A DNA stretch of 64,000 bases from positions 124,001-188,000 of the forward strand of contig CAVWBA010000026.1 of NCBI GenBank assembly GCA_963753135.1, written 5' to 3'. The notes under the pieces are model-generated. The model was not told where the DNA came from. It did no database searches and saw only the letters and a program-made list of their open reading frames with translations. This DNA comes from Roseiarcus sp963753135. Its GTDB lineage: Bacteria; Pseudomonadota; Alphaproteobacteria; Rhizobiales; Beijerinckiaceae. Positions 36,377-45,858 of the stretch are shown here, piece by piece. Position 1 is the first letter of the stretch; each line of letters opens with the position of its first letter. Both the position numbers and the translations under genes were made by a program.

Positions 36377-36722
36377 CAGGCGTCCAAATGGCAGTGGGGA
36401 TTAGTTCACCAGCAATCACGCCAATTGCAAGCCCCATCTCGTTCTGAGGGCGGAGCATGTCCCGCAAGGGCGCCTCGGGCAATTGTCGATCGTGAGTCCT
36501 GAGCTCTCCCCGCACGCAGATCATGACCCGAATTGCCTATGCAGGCGCGAAAACCCGCCGGAACGGATTTTGTTCCCGAGTTCCCTAACAAAAAATGCTT
36601 TGTCGGCGGCCTGAGCGTGGAGAGCGGCCCGACGACGCCGACTGAGGCGCACGGAGCGCGGGGAGAAGCGAGCCGAGGCCGCGGGCCGACATGACCAGCG
36701 TGTCGCGCCTGGGAGGCCTGAT
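36377..36722. other. Divergent intergenic region between phyR and treZ
   Basis: About 350 bp without a gene. GGAAC/GTTCC elements occur near 36560-36584 but at spacings (6 or 14) that do not fit EcfG promoters. The clear treZ promoter begins at 36723. Confidence 0.5.
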
Positions 36723-36747
36723 GGAACCGCCGCCGCCGGAACTCGTT
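36723..36747 (+). promoter_or_regulatory. EcfG-type promoter of treZ-treY
   Basis: GGAAC (36723-36727), 16 bases, CGTT (36744-36747). The treZ ATG is 35 bases after the -10. Confidence 0.85.
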
Positions 36748-36782
36748 TACAATGGGGTTCAAACCGGGGCTGGCTCTTGGGA

Positions 36783-38552
36783 ATGAAAGACGGCGTGTTG
36801 AAGTGGGCGCACGGCCCGTCCTTCGAGGAAGATGAGATCTGCTTTCGTCTTTGGGCGCCGAAAGAAGAGCGGATCGCTCTGGTTATCGACGGCCGCGATC
36901 CTGTCGCGATGGATCGCAAAAGGAATGGCTACCACGAGACCTGGGTCAAGGGCCTGCTCGCCGGCGCCCGCTATATGTTCGCTCTGTCGAGCGGACAACG
37001 CGTTCCAGATCCAGCGTCTCGCTTCCAGCCCGACGACGTGGACGGTCCAAGCGAAGCGATCGATCCACGCTCATACCATTGGCGCGAGTCGTGGGCAGGC
37101 CGCGAATGGCGCAACATCGTTCTCTACGAACTCCACGTCGGCGCTTTCTCGCCTCAAGGCACGTTTGCGGGGGCCGCTCTTAAGTTGGACCACCTCGCGG
37201 ACCTCGGGGTCACGGCCGTTGAGATCATGCCGGTCAGCGACTTCAAGGGCAGGTGGAACTGGGGCTACGACGGGACGTTCCCCTACGCTCCCGACGCAAG
37301 TTATGGGCGACCGGAAGACTTCAAGGCGTTCGTCGAGGCTGCTCACGCTCACGGAATCGCAGTCCTGCTTGACGTCGTTTACAACCACTTGGGGCCTGAA
37401 GGGAATTTCCTTCGGCTCTATGCCCCTGATTTCTTCACGAGTCGGCATAAAACGCCTTGGGGCGACGCGATCCAGCTTGATGGACCCAATTCGCGCCCGG
37501 TGCGCGACTTCTTCCTTGAGAACGCCGAATATTGGCTCGAGGAGTTTCATCTCGACGGCCTGCGCTTCGACGCCGTCCACGCCATCAAGGACGATTCGCG
37601 GCCGGATCTCCTCGACGAACTTGCGGCGCGCCTCCGCGCGCGATTCTCGCGACCCATCCATCTCATCTTGGAGAACGAGGACAACGTTCCGCAGCGCCTT
37701 ACGCGCCATGCGGACAAGGCCAAACTCTACACTGCGCAATGGAACGATGACATCCATCATGTTCTCCATGTCGCCGCGACCTATGAGAGCAGCGGCTACT
37801 ACGCCGCGTACGGCTCAACGGAGCTATTGGGGAAAGCCATCGCCGAAGGCTTCGCCTACCAGGGCGAGATGATGCCTTATCGGAATGCCCCACGCGGCGG
37901 CCCCAGCGCCGAATTGCCGCCGGACGCCTTCGTTTCATTCATCCAGAATCACGACCAGATCGGTAATCGCGCGTTTGGTGAACGGCTGAACTCTTTGGCG
38001 CCTCCGAAGGTCATGCGGGCGCTGGCAAGCGTTTATCTACTCGCGCCGCAGATACCGATGCTGTTCATGGGCGAGGAATGGGGCGCGACGCAGCCATTCC
38101 TCTTTTTCTGCGATTTCAGTAGGGAGCTGGCGCAGGCCGTGAGAAAAGGACGGCGCGAGGAATTCTCGCGCTTTCCCGAGTTCGCCGATCCGGACCGGGT
38201 GGCGAAAATCCCCGATCCTTCCGCGGAAGCGACGTTCCTCGCATCCAAGCTCGATTGGAGCCGGATCAACCGGACGCATCTCGCCTATTACCGCGACCTC
38301 CTGAAGACCCGTCGCGACTTCGTGCAGCCCTTGCTGCCTTCCATTCGGCATGGGGGCGAGGCGCTCGTGGTGGGTGAGCAGGCCTTGCGCGTCGTCTGGC
38401 GGGCGGGAGAGCGGCGGCTCGTCCTCGACGCCAATCTCTCGTCTAGTCCCGTCACGTTTCCTAAGAGCGACGCCTGTCCGTTCTGGTCTTGCGGCGACGC
38501 CGGCGCTTCCTTCGGACCTTGGGCCGTGCGCTGGGAACTCGATCCGGAATGA
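36783..38552 (+). CDS. treZ: Malto-oligosyltrehalose trehalohydrolase TreZ
   Basis: A 589-residue GH13 enzyme: an N-terminal CBM48-like domain (FRLWAPKEERIALVIDGRD), then the barrel with NIVLYELHVGAFSPQGTF, DVVYNHLGPEGN, HLDGLRFDAVHAIKDD (nucleophile Asp), HLILENEDN (acid/base Glu) and SFIQNHDQIGNRA. It releases trehalose from maltooligosyl-trehalose in the cytoplasm. It is coupled to treY (overlap ATGA) and preceded by an EcfG promoter. A TTG at 36777 is an alternative start. Confidence 0.95.
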   Translation: MKDGVLKWAHGPSFEEDEICFRLWAPKEERIALVIDGRDPVAMDRKRNGYHETWVKGLLAGARYMFALSSGQRVPDPASRFQPDDVDGPSEAIDPRSYHWRESWAGREWRNIVLYELHVGAFSPQGTFAGAALKLDHLADLGVTAVEIMPVSDFKGRWNWGYDGTFPYAPDASYGRPEDFKAFVEAAHAHGIAVLLDVVYNHLGPEGNFLRLYAPDFFTSRHKTPWGDAIQLDGPNSRPVRDFFLENAEYWLEEFHLDGLRFDAVHAIKDDSRPDLLDELAARLRARFSRPIHLILENEDNVPQRLTRHADKAKLYTAQWNDDIHHVLHVAATYESSGYYAAYGSTELLGKAIAEGFAYQGEMMPYRNAPRGGPSAELPPDAFVSFIQNHDQIGNRAFGERLNSLAPPKVMRALASVYLLAPQIPMLFMGEEWGATQPFLFFCDFSRELAQAVRKGRREEFSRFPEFADPDRVAKIPDPSAEATFLASKLDWSRINRTHLAYYRDLLKTRRDFVQPLLPSIRHGGEALVVGEQALRVVWRAGERRLVLDANLSSSPVTFPKSDACPFWSCGDAGASFGPWAVRWELDPE

Positions 38553-41260
38553 ACGTTCCGCGCGCGACCTATCGCCTGCAGCTCCACGCGGGCTTTGGTT
38601 TCAATGACGCCGCGAAAGTTGCGCCTTACCTCGCGCAACTCGGCGTCAGTCATGTCTACCTGTCGCCCATCTTCAAGGCGCGCCCAGGCAGCGTGCACGG
38701 CTACGATGTCGCCGATCACAATCGGCTCAATCCGGAACTCGGGACGGAGAACGATTTCACGTCGATGATCGAAGCCTTCCGCCGTCAGGGGCTCGGGCGA
38801 ATCCTGGACATCGTGCCCAATCACATGGGCGTATGGGGCGCCGACAATCCGCTGTGGCTCGATGTGCTGGAATGGGGTCCATATTCCCAATATGCAGGCT
38901 GGTTCGACATCGACTGGTCAGCACAGGACGGCAAGCTGCTCGCACCTCTGCTTGGCGCGCAATATGGCGAGGAGCTGAGGTCAGGAAAACTCAAGCTCCA
39001 TTTCGAAGGCGACGGAGGTTTCGCCGTTCGGGCTTATGAGGCCCACAAGCTGCCGATCCACCCGCTGACCTTTCCGCAAATTCTTGGTCATCAACACCCG
39101 GCGCTGGACCGGATGGCCGACCTCTTTCTCGACTTGCCGCAATGGCGGCCGCAGGTTGCGGAGAGAGCGCGGGCGCTGAAGAGCGAACTCGTCTCGCTCG
39201 CCAACGAAGATAGCAGCGCCCGCGCGGCGATCGACGCCCGAGTGGAGGAGTTCAACAGTGACTGGCGTGAACTCGATCGGCTCATTCGCGAGCAGTTCTG
39301 GCGCGTCGCCTTTCATCGAGTGGCCGAGGACGAGATCAACTACCGCCGCTTCTTCAATATCAACGACCTTGCGGGCCTGCGTATAGAGATCGGCCCGGTC
39401 TTCGACCATGTGCACGCCCGCATATTCCGCATGCTGGAAAGCGGCGAAATCGATGGCCTCAGAATCGATCATATCGATGGGCTCTTTGATCCCAAGGCCT
39501 ATCTCGAGGCGCTACGGGCCGGCGCGCCCTGGCCGTTTTATCTGGTCGTCGAGAAGATCCTGGCGCCCCATGAGTCACTGCGGGCCGAATGGCCCGTCGA
39601 GGGCACGACCGGCTACGACTATACCAACCTGGCGTTGGCAGTGCTCATAGATCCTGCGAGCGAGCTGGCTTTCACGCAGGCCTATCACGAGCTCGCCGGA
39701 GAGGGCCAGGACTTCGCCACGGTCGCCCGCGACTGCAAGCTCAGGATCATGGACAATGAAATGGCGAGCGAGCTCAATGCGCTCGGTCGCCGCGCCGCGC
39801 AATTGGCCGGTCAGAGTCCGATGACGGCGGATTTGACGCGCGCATTGCTTCAGCGCGCGATCCGACAGGTCGTTTCGAACTTCCCGGTCTACCGGACCTA
39901 TCTCGACTTTGCCGGGATGCCAGCCGACGCTGACCGGCGCGACATTGCTTGGGCAATGACGCGCGCCCGACGTTGCGATCCGGATGTTCATCCATCGGCC
40001 TTCGATTTCCTGCAGAACATCCTGATGGCGGAAACGGAACAACCGCCCACTCAAGAGCTCAGTCATACCGCAGCACTCCGCTTCGCCATGAAGGTGCAGC
40101 AGCTCTCGGGCCCCGTCATGGCCAAGGGCGTCGAGGACACCGCCTTCTATCGCTACAACCGGTTCATCGCTCTGAACGAAGTCGGCGGCGCCCCTGAGCG
40201 GTTTGGCCTCGCCCCTGCCCTCTTTCACAAGGCGAACGCCGCGCGCGCCCAAAGCTGGCCGCACGCCATGCTGGCGACCGCGACGCACGACACCAAGCGC
40301 GGCGAGGACAATCGGGCGAGGCTCGCCGTTCTATCCGAAATGCCGGAGGAATGGCGCCGGCAGGTCGAGACCTGGACCCGCATCTTGCGAGCAAGACGTG
40401 GCGACGTAGAACGCATCGCGGCGCCCGACCGCGAGGACGAATACATGCTCTACCAAATGTTCGTGGGCTCCTGGCCCATCGACATGCTCGACAACCCAAG
40501 CGACGAGCAAAAAGAAGCCTATGGCGCCCGCCTTCACGCCTCGATCGAGAAATCCCTGCGCGAGGCGAAGCGCCGCTCGAGTTGGGCGGCCCCCGACGCG
40601 GATTACGAGCAGGCGACGCAGGCCTTCGCGGTGGCGGCGCTGCGGTCAGATACTTTCCTTTCCAATTTCCTGCCCTTCGCGCGGCGTGTTGCGCGGCTCG
40701 GGATCGAGAACAGCCTCGTTCAGACCGTTGGCAAACTCACGGCGCCGGGCATGCCTGACATCTATCAGGGCTGCGAGCTGTGGGATCTCAACCTTGTCGA
40801 TCCCGACAATCGGCGACCCGTCGATTTCGCTCTTCGTGAGGCGGCCATCGCGGACCTTGCGGCTCGTCTCAAAGCTCCAGACCAGCGTTCGGCGCTGTTC
40901 ACGACGCTGATGGACGAATGGCGAGACGGCCGGGCGAAGCTGGCGACAACCGCCTTGCTCCTTGCTCTACGGCGCGAGGAGCCGGAACTCTTCAGCAAGG
41001 GCGATTATCAGCCGATCAACATCGAGGGGGATCGATCGGATTGGGCCTTTGGCTATGTGCGCGCTTCAGGAGACCGAAAGCTCGCTGTCGTGATGGCGCG
41101 TTACCCCGCCCATCGAGAGGCGGAGCCGAGGTGGAGCGCTTGGGCGCAATTGCCGGAAGCGCGGTGGTTCGACCTATTTCGCGGCCGAGAAGCGACGGTC
41201 AGCGCTCCCCTGCGCGACTGGCTGAACCCGCTGCCGTTTGCGGTGATGCTGGCCACGTAG
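38549..41260 (+). CDS. treY: Malto-oligosyltrehalose synthase TreY
   Basis: A 903-residue GH13 enzyme starting MNVPRATYRLQLHAGFGFND, with YLAQLGVSHVYLSPIFKARP, SVHGYDVADHNRLNPELG, ILDIVPNHMGV and DGLRIDHIDGLFDP, all hallmarks of TreY. PGMPDIYQGCELWDLNLVDPDN is the conserved C-terminal region. It isomerises the reducing-end linkage of malto-oligosaccharides to an alpha,alpha-1,1 bond; TreZ then cuts off trehalose. The ATG overlaps the treZ stop. Confidence 0.96.
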   Translation: MNVPRATYRLQLHAGFGFNDAAKVAPYLAQLGVSHVYLSPIFKARPGSVHGYDVADHNRLNPELGTENDFTSMIEAFRRQGLGRILDIVPNHMGVWGADNPLWLDVLEWGPYSQYAGWFDIDWSAQDGKLLAPLLGAQYGEELRSGKLKLHFEGDGGFAVRAYEAHKLPIHPLTFPQILGHQHPALDRMADLFLDLPQWRPQVAERARALKSELVSLANEDSSARAAIDARVEEFNSDWRELDRLIREQFWRVAFHRVAEDEINYRRFFNINDLAGLRIEIGPVFDHVHARIFRMLESGEIDGLRIDHIDGLFDPKAYLEALRAGAPWPFYLVVEKILAPHESLRAEWPVEGTTGYDYTNLALAVLIDPASELAFTQAYHELAGEGQDFATVARDCKLRIMDNEMASELNALGRRAAQLAGQSPMTADLTRALLQRAIRQVVSNFPVYRTYLDFAGMPADADRRDIAWAMTRARRCDPDVHPSAFDFLQNILMAETEQPPTQELSHTAALRFAMKVQQLSGPVMAKGVEDTAFYRYNRFIALNEVGGAPERFGLAPALFHKANAARAQSWPHAMLATATHDTKRGEDNRARLAVLSEMPEEWRRQVETWTRILRARRGDVERIAAPDREDEYMLYQMFVGSWPIDMLDNPSDEQKEAYGARLHASIEKSLREAKRRSSWAAPDADYEQATQAFAVAALRSDTFLSNFLPFARRVARLGIENSLVQTVGKLTAPGMPDIYQGCELWDLNLVDPDNRRPVDFALREAAIADLAARLKAPDQRSALFTTLMDEWRDGRAKLATTALLLALRREEPELFSKGDYQPINIEGDRSDWAFGYVRASGDRKLAVVMARYPAHREAEPRWSAWAQLPEARWFDLFRGREATVSAPLRDWLNPLPFAVMLAT

Positions 41261-41290
41261 TTGTAGGCGCGGTTCATAGCCCGCCGAAAG

Positions 41291-41314
41291 ACGGGCGTCC
41301 TTTCCGACGCCCGT
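41291..41314. terminator. Hairpin between convergent treY and glgX
   Basis: ACGGGCGTC (41291-41299) pairs perfectly with GACGCCCGT (41306-41314) around a 6-base loop between two convergent genes. No T-tract follows, but the position suits a bidirectional terminator. Confidence 0.5.
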
Positions 41315-41365
41315 TGGACCACGTCGGCCGCGCTCATCGAGCATGGCTAGAGCGCTTGGCCCACG

Positions 41366-43494
41366 TTACTCGGCCGTCTGGCGGTCGGTCCTCTCCGGGA
41401 CACGCTCGAACAGGAGCATCGAGCGCGCCGTCACATCGTAAACCGCGCCGATGTCGAGCTGGCTTGCGTCGAGCTGCGGGTCCGTCGTGTCAAAGAGCCG
41501 CTTCCATCCGTCTGCCTCGTAGCAGGGCGGCAAGATGAACTTGACGGTCTCATGATGGGCGTTGAACACGATGAGCAGCGTCGCGTCCGCCCCTCGCTTT
41601 TTTATGCCGGTCGCCTGCCCGCGCCCATCCAGGAGCATGCCGAAGCAGCGCATTCCATTGTCCCACTCCTCTTCCGTCATCTCCGAGCCCAAGGGATCGA
41701 TCCAGGCGACGTCCTTCACCTCGAGGTCTGGATTCATTTTACCGGTCAAGAAGCGCGAGCGGCGCAACACGGGATAGAGATGAAAGGCAGACGTCAGGCG
41801 CCGGAAGAAGGTCACGAGCGACAGACGCTCCTCATCCATCTCCCAGTTGATCCAGCTCGTCTCGTTGTCCTGGCAATAGGCGTTGTTGTTGCCATTCTGC
41901 GTTCGGCCAAACTCGTCGCCGGCGCAGACCATCGGAGTGCCTTGCGACAAGATCAGCGTCGCGAGCAGGTTGCGGAGCTGACGCCATCGCAGCGTTTGGA
42001 TCGCCTTGTCTTTGGTCGGCCCCTCCGCGCCGCAATTCCATGAGCGGTTGTCCGAGTGTCCGTCGCGATTGTCCTCGCCGTTCGCCTCGTTGTGCTTGTC
42101 GTTGTAGGAAACGAGGTCGCGGAGGGTGAAGCCATCGTGGGCGGCGATGAAGTTCACGCTCGCCCAAGGCCTTCGGCCGCGAAAGTTGAACTTGTCCGGT
42201 GAAGCGCACAGGCGAGGAGCCAACTCCTTCGCCGTCGCATGGCCTCTCCAGAAGTCCCGCACATCGTCGCGGAAGCTGTCGTTCCATTCCGCCCAGCCGG
42301 GGGGAAGCCGCCCACCTGATATCCGCCGGGGCCACAGTCCCACGGCTCGGCGATCAGCTTGACCTCGGTGAGCACCGGATCCTGTCCCACGACTTTCAAG
42401 AAACCGCTCTCGGTGTTGAAGCCGTCGGGCTCCCGCGCAAGGATCGTCCCCAGATCGAAGCGGAACCCATCGACGCGCGTTTCGGTCACCCAATAACGCA
42501 GACTGTCCGCCACCATCTGGATAACGCGGGGATGGCTGAGGTTGACCGTGTTCCCGGTGCCTGTGTCGTTGATGTAAAAGCGCGGCTCATCCGGCATGAG
42601 CCGATAGTAGGACTTGTTGTCGATCCCTTTGAAGGAGAGAGTCGGCCCGCGCTCGTTGCCTTCGGCGGTGTGATTGTAGACGACGTCGAGGATCACCTCG
42701 AGCCCACCGTCGTGGAGCCGCGCGATCATCTCCTTGAATTCGCGCAACGAGTTGGGCACATCCGACGCGTAACGAGGGTCGGGTGCGAAAAAGCCAATCG
42801 AGTTATAGCCCCAATAGTTTCTCAGGCCCTTTTCGAGCAGATAATTGTCGTCGATAAACGTATGGACCGGCATCAGCTCTACGGTCGTGACGCCAAGCGA
42901 CTTGATATAGTCGACGACGGGCTTCGAGCCGAGCCCCGCATAGAAACCCCTCAGCTTCTCGTCGACCTCCGGGTGCAGCTTGGTGAAGCCTTTGACATGC
43001 GCCTCATAGATGATCGTGGCTTCCCATGGGACGTTTCGGCGCCGATATTCGCCATGCCAATCGAAATTCGGATCGACGATGACGGATTTCGGCACGAATG
43101 GCGCGCTGTCACGTTCGTCGAAAGTCAGGTCGTCTCCTTCCGCTCCGATCGTGTAACCGAAGACCGCGGGGTCCCACGTCAGCTTTCCCGAGTGCGCTCG
43201 CGCATAAGGGTCAAGCAGCAGCTTATTGGGATTGAAGCGGTGGCCAGCTTCAGGCTCATACGGGCCGTGGACGCGAAAGCCATAAAGCGTCGCCGGCCCG
43301 ACCTCTGTCACGTGGCCGTGGAAAACTTCGTCAGTGCGCTCTGGCAGTTCGAAGCGGCCAATCTCGCGGCGGCCTTCCGTGTCGAAGAAGCAAACCTCGA
43401 CCCGCGTCGCACTCGCTGAAAAGACAGCAAAATTCGCGCCCTTCTCGTCCGCTGTTGCGCCGAACGGATAGGGCTTGCCTTCGCTGATTTCCAT
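41366..43494 (-). pseudogene. glgX: Glycogen debranching enzyme GlgX (TreX), frameshifted as sequenced
   Basis: The start MEISEGKPYPFGATADEKGA, CBM48 domain and barrel (TIIYEAHVKGFTKLHPEVDE, VILDVVYNHTAEGN, DGFRFDLGTILAREPDGF, LIAEPWDCGPGGYQVGGFPP) lie in one frame; GWAEWNDSFRDDVRDFWRG through VNFIAAHDGFTLRDLVSYND and WINWEMDEERLSLVTFFRRL lie in another. Adding one C to the C6 run at about 42299-42304 joins them into 709 residues. It cuts alpha-1,6 branches of glycogen, feeding TreY and TreZ. The start at 43494 follows AAAGGGGGA. An EcfG promoter lies upstream. Confidence 0.9.
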
Positions 43495-43544
43495 TTCGAG
43501 TCCCCCTTTGCGGCATTCATTGGCCGCTTGTTCCCGCGAACATG

Positions 43545-43569
43545 AACGCCCCACGAGCCGTCCCGTTCC
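43545..43569 (-). promoter_or_regulatory. EcfG-type promoter of glgX
   Basis: Minus strand GGAAC (43565-43569), 16 bases, CGTT (43545-43548), 51 bases before the glgX start. Confidence 0.8.
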
Positions 43570-43627
43570 TTCACGCTTCCGCCGCTGTTTTCCAACGCAT
43601 CACTTCGTCTTTCCTGACGTCATTTCG

Positions 43628-44047
43628 ATGGAACCAAGCGGCGGCTTGCAAGTTGTGAGCAAAGCGAGAGGCTCCGTCAGCGGGGCGATCGAGGAGGGCT
43701 CATTGGAGCGGACGTCTGAGGAAGAGCCTTACGGTCTCTTAAGCGCGAGCGATATTCCGGTTGGCGGTCCGGCCCCCTTCCCGGCGCAATTCGAATTCGG
43801 CGCCGGCGACAGGCACAATTGGCGGAGGCGGGGCGACGAGCGGATCAAGCTTGCCGTCATGACAGCTTTGCACTGGGATCTGGCCGTTCCGCGCGACCGC
43901 GTGCAGGTGAGCGTCGACCGCGGATGGGTGACACTCACCGGGCAGGTCAAGCGCGACTATGAAAGGTCGCGCGCCGAGGCCGACGCGCGGACCGTCCCAG
44001 GCGTCGCCGGAGTGACAAACCGCATCACGTGCGAGGCGGGGAATTAG
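43628..44047 (+). CDS. BON-domain protein
   Basis: A 139-residue protein whose C-terminal ~65 residues form a BON domain (DERIKLAVMTALHWDLAVPR, QVSVDRGWVTLTGQVKRDYE, GVAGVTNRI), the OsmY-type fold associated with envelope stress and phospholipid contact. No signal peptide is evident from the chosen ATG. The ribosome site is weak and the frame is open upstream, so the start is uncertain. It diverges from glgX. Confidence 0.8.
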   Translation: MEPSGGLQVVSKARGSVSGAIEEGSLERTSEEEPYGLLSASDIPVGGPAPFPAQFEFGAGDRHNWRRRGDERIKLAVMTALHWDLAVPRDRVQVSVDRGWVTLTGQVKRDYERSRAEADARTVPGVAGVTNRITCEAGN

Positions 44048-44109
44048 CGCTCTCGCAGTGTCGACCGCGCTTTTTTGACCTCTCCACAAGGTCGTCCGTG
44101 TCAGGGCCG

Positions 44110-44360
44110 GATGCAACCAAGACGCGAGCGGCTAGCAAGCGGATCCAAGAAAATGCAAGCAAAAAAGCTTTTATTTCCTTGCATTCGTTTTGGCGAATCT
44201 GGGTCTTTTCAATGGCTTATAACTAAAAAAATAAAAAAATCTGCCGCTCGCTGACCTCGCGTACCGGGTTGTGCTTGAGAAGCCTCAAAGTCCAATCTTC
44301 TTCCTTCCCTCGTGCGGCGCGAACGCGGCGGTCTTATTCCGCGAGTGAGAAAGATATAGC
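44110..44360 (-). repeat. Dispersed intergenic repeat, copy B (inverted relative to copy A)
   Basis: On the minus strand this repeats copy A at 27433-27690: GCACAACCCG (44265-44274), the 17-base AGATTTTTTTATTTTTT (44226-44242) and TTGAAAAG follow in the same order. It carries its own dyad, TGCAAG (44154-44159) with CTTGCA (44178-44183). It fills the 370 bp between the convergent BON and der genes, and no protein gene is recognisable. Confidence 0.6.
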
Positions 44361-44419
44361 ACGAATTCTGTTTTTCGTAAAGCGATCGCACTGATTTTTT
44401 CCTCGGCAAAACGAGGCCC

Positions 44420-45826
44420 TCATCCCCGCCGCTTCTTCCGCGCGTAGGGGTTCTCGCCGCCTGAGCGCATCGAGAGCCGGATCGGCACGCCGATGAGGCC
44501 GAAGGTTTCGCGAAGACCGTTCACGAGGTAGCGCTTGTAGCTCTCGGGGATGCTTGCGACCGAATTGCCGAACAGAATGAAGAACGGCGGGCGCGCCTTG
44601 GGCTGGGTGATGTAGCGGATTTTCACCCGCCGGCCGGAGACCGCCGGCGGCGGGGTCGCGTCGACGACGGGCGCAAGCCAGCGGTTGAGGCGACCCGTCG
44701 AGATGCGCGTGTTCCAGATCTCATGCGTCGTGATGATGGCTTCCATGAGCCGGTCGATATGCGCGCCCGTCAGGCCGGAAACGGGAATGACGCGCGTTCC
44801 GCGCAGCTGCGGCAACAGGCGGTCGGCCTCCTCGCGCAATTCGCGGGCGCGATCGCTTTTGTTGTCGATGAGGTCCCATTTGTTGAGGCCGATGACCAGC
44901 GCCCTGCCCTCCTGCTCGACGAGATCGGCAAGCGTCAGGTCCTGCTTTTCGAACGGGATCGTGGCGTCGAGCAGAAGCACGACGACTTCGGCGAAGCGCA
45001 CCGCTCTCAGCGCGTCGGCGACGGCGAGCTTCTCCACTTTCTCGATCACCCGCGACTTCCGGCGCAGGCCGGCTGTGTCGAAGATCTTGAGCTTGCGTCC
45101 TTTCCACTCCGCGTCGAGCCCGATCGAGTCGCGGGTGATGCCCGGCTCGGGTCCGGTCAGCAGCCGATCCTGGCCAAGGATATGGTTGATGAGCGTCGAT
45201 TTGCCGGCGTTCGGCCGCCCCAGCACGGCGATGCGCAACGGCTTGGCGAGATCGAGTTCGCTCCCATCCTCTTCTTCGCCCAGCACAAGCGGCTCGGACT
45301 CGCTCTCCTCGTCCGGATCGAGGCGCGCGGCGGGCGGCAGGACTGCGACGAGCGCATCGTAGAGTTCGCTTAAGCCCTCGCCATGCTCGGCGGACAGAGC
45401 GATCGGCTCGCCAAGGCCAAGGCTGAAGGCCTCGTAGACGCCGTCCCGCCCTGCCCCGCCTTCGGCTTTGTTGGCGACCACGATGATCGGCTTGCCGGCG
45501 CGGCGCAGTCTTTGCGCGAAATGCCGGTCGGCGGCGGTCAAGCCGGCGCGGGCATCCACCACGAACAGGATCGCGTCGCAATCCATGAGCGCGGCCTCCG
45601 TCTGCGCGCGCATTCGGCCCGCGAGCGTTTCGGCTTCACCTTCCTCGAGGCCGGCGGTGTCGACGATGGTGAAGGCGAGATCGGCGAGCCTCGCTTCGCC
45701 CTCGCGGCGATCGCGAGTGACGCCCGGCTCGTCGTCGACCAGCGCGAGCTTACGCCCGACCAGCCGATTGAACAGGGTCGACTTGCCGACGTTCGGCCGG
45801 CCGATGATCGCGACCTTGGCGCTCAT
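44420..45826 (-). CDS. der: Ribosome assembly GTPase Der (EngA)
   Basis: A 468-residue tandem GTPase. The first G domain has GRPNVGKSTLFN and DEPGVTRDRREG, with DTAGLEEGEAET; the second has GRPNAGKSTLIN, PGITRDSIGLD, DTAGLRRKSRV and NKWDLID. The KH-like domain ends ETFGLIGVPIRLSMRSGGEN. It acts in 50S maturation. The start MSAKVAIIGRPN at 45826 is used; longer in-frame starts overlap unconserved sequence. An acidic spacer (DPDEESESEPLVLGEEEDG) separates the two G domains. Confidence 0.97.
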   Translation of the reverse strand: MSAKVAIIGRPNVGKSTLFNRLVGRKLALVDDEPGVTRDRREGEARLADLAFTIVDTAGLEEGEAETLAGRMRAQTEAALMDCDAILFVVDARAGLTAADRHFAQRLRRAGKPIIVVANKAEGGAGRDGVYEAFSLGLGEPIALSAEHGEGLSELYDALVAVLPPAARLDPDEESESEPLVLGEEEDGSELDLAKPLRIAVLGRPNAGKSTLINHILGQDRLLTGPEPGITRDSIGLDAEWKGRKLKIFDTAGLRRKSRVIEKVEKLAVADALRAVRFAEVVVLLLDATIPFEKQDLTLADLVEQEGRALVIGLNKWDLIDNKSDRARELREEADRLLPQLRGTRVIPVSGLTGAHIDRLMEAIITTHEIWNTRISTGRLNRWLAPVVDATPPPAVSGRRVKIRYITQPKARPPFFILFGNSVASIPESYKRYLVNGLRETFGLIGVPIRLSMRSGGENPYARKKRRG

Positions 45827-45858
45827 GTCGTTCCAGCCCGGCGCCGCAAGCGCCGCCG

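Noticed and set aside
36560..36584. GGAAC/GTTCC elements between phyR and treZ as a phyR promoter
   Set aside because: The available CGTT partners are at 6 or 14 bases, so they do not fit the consensus.
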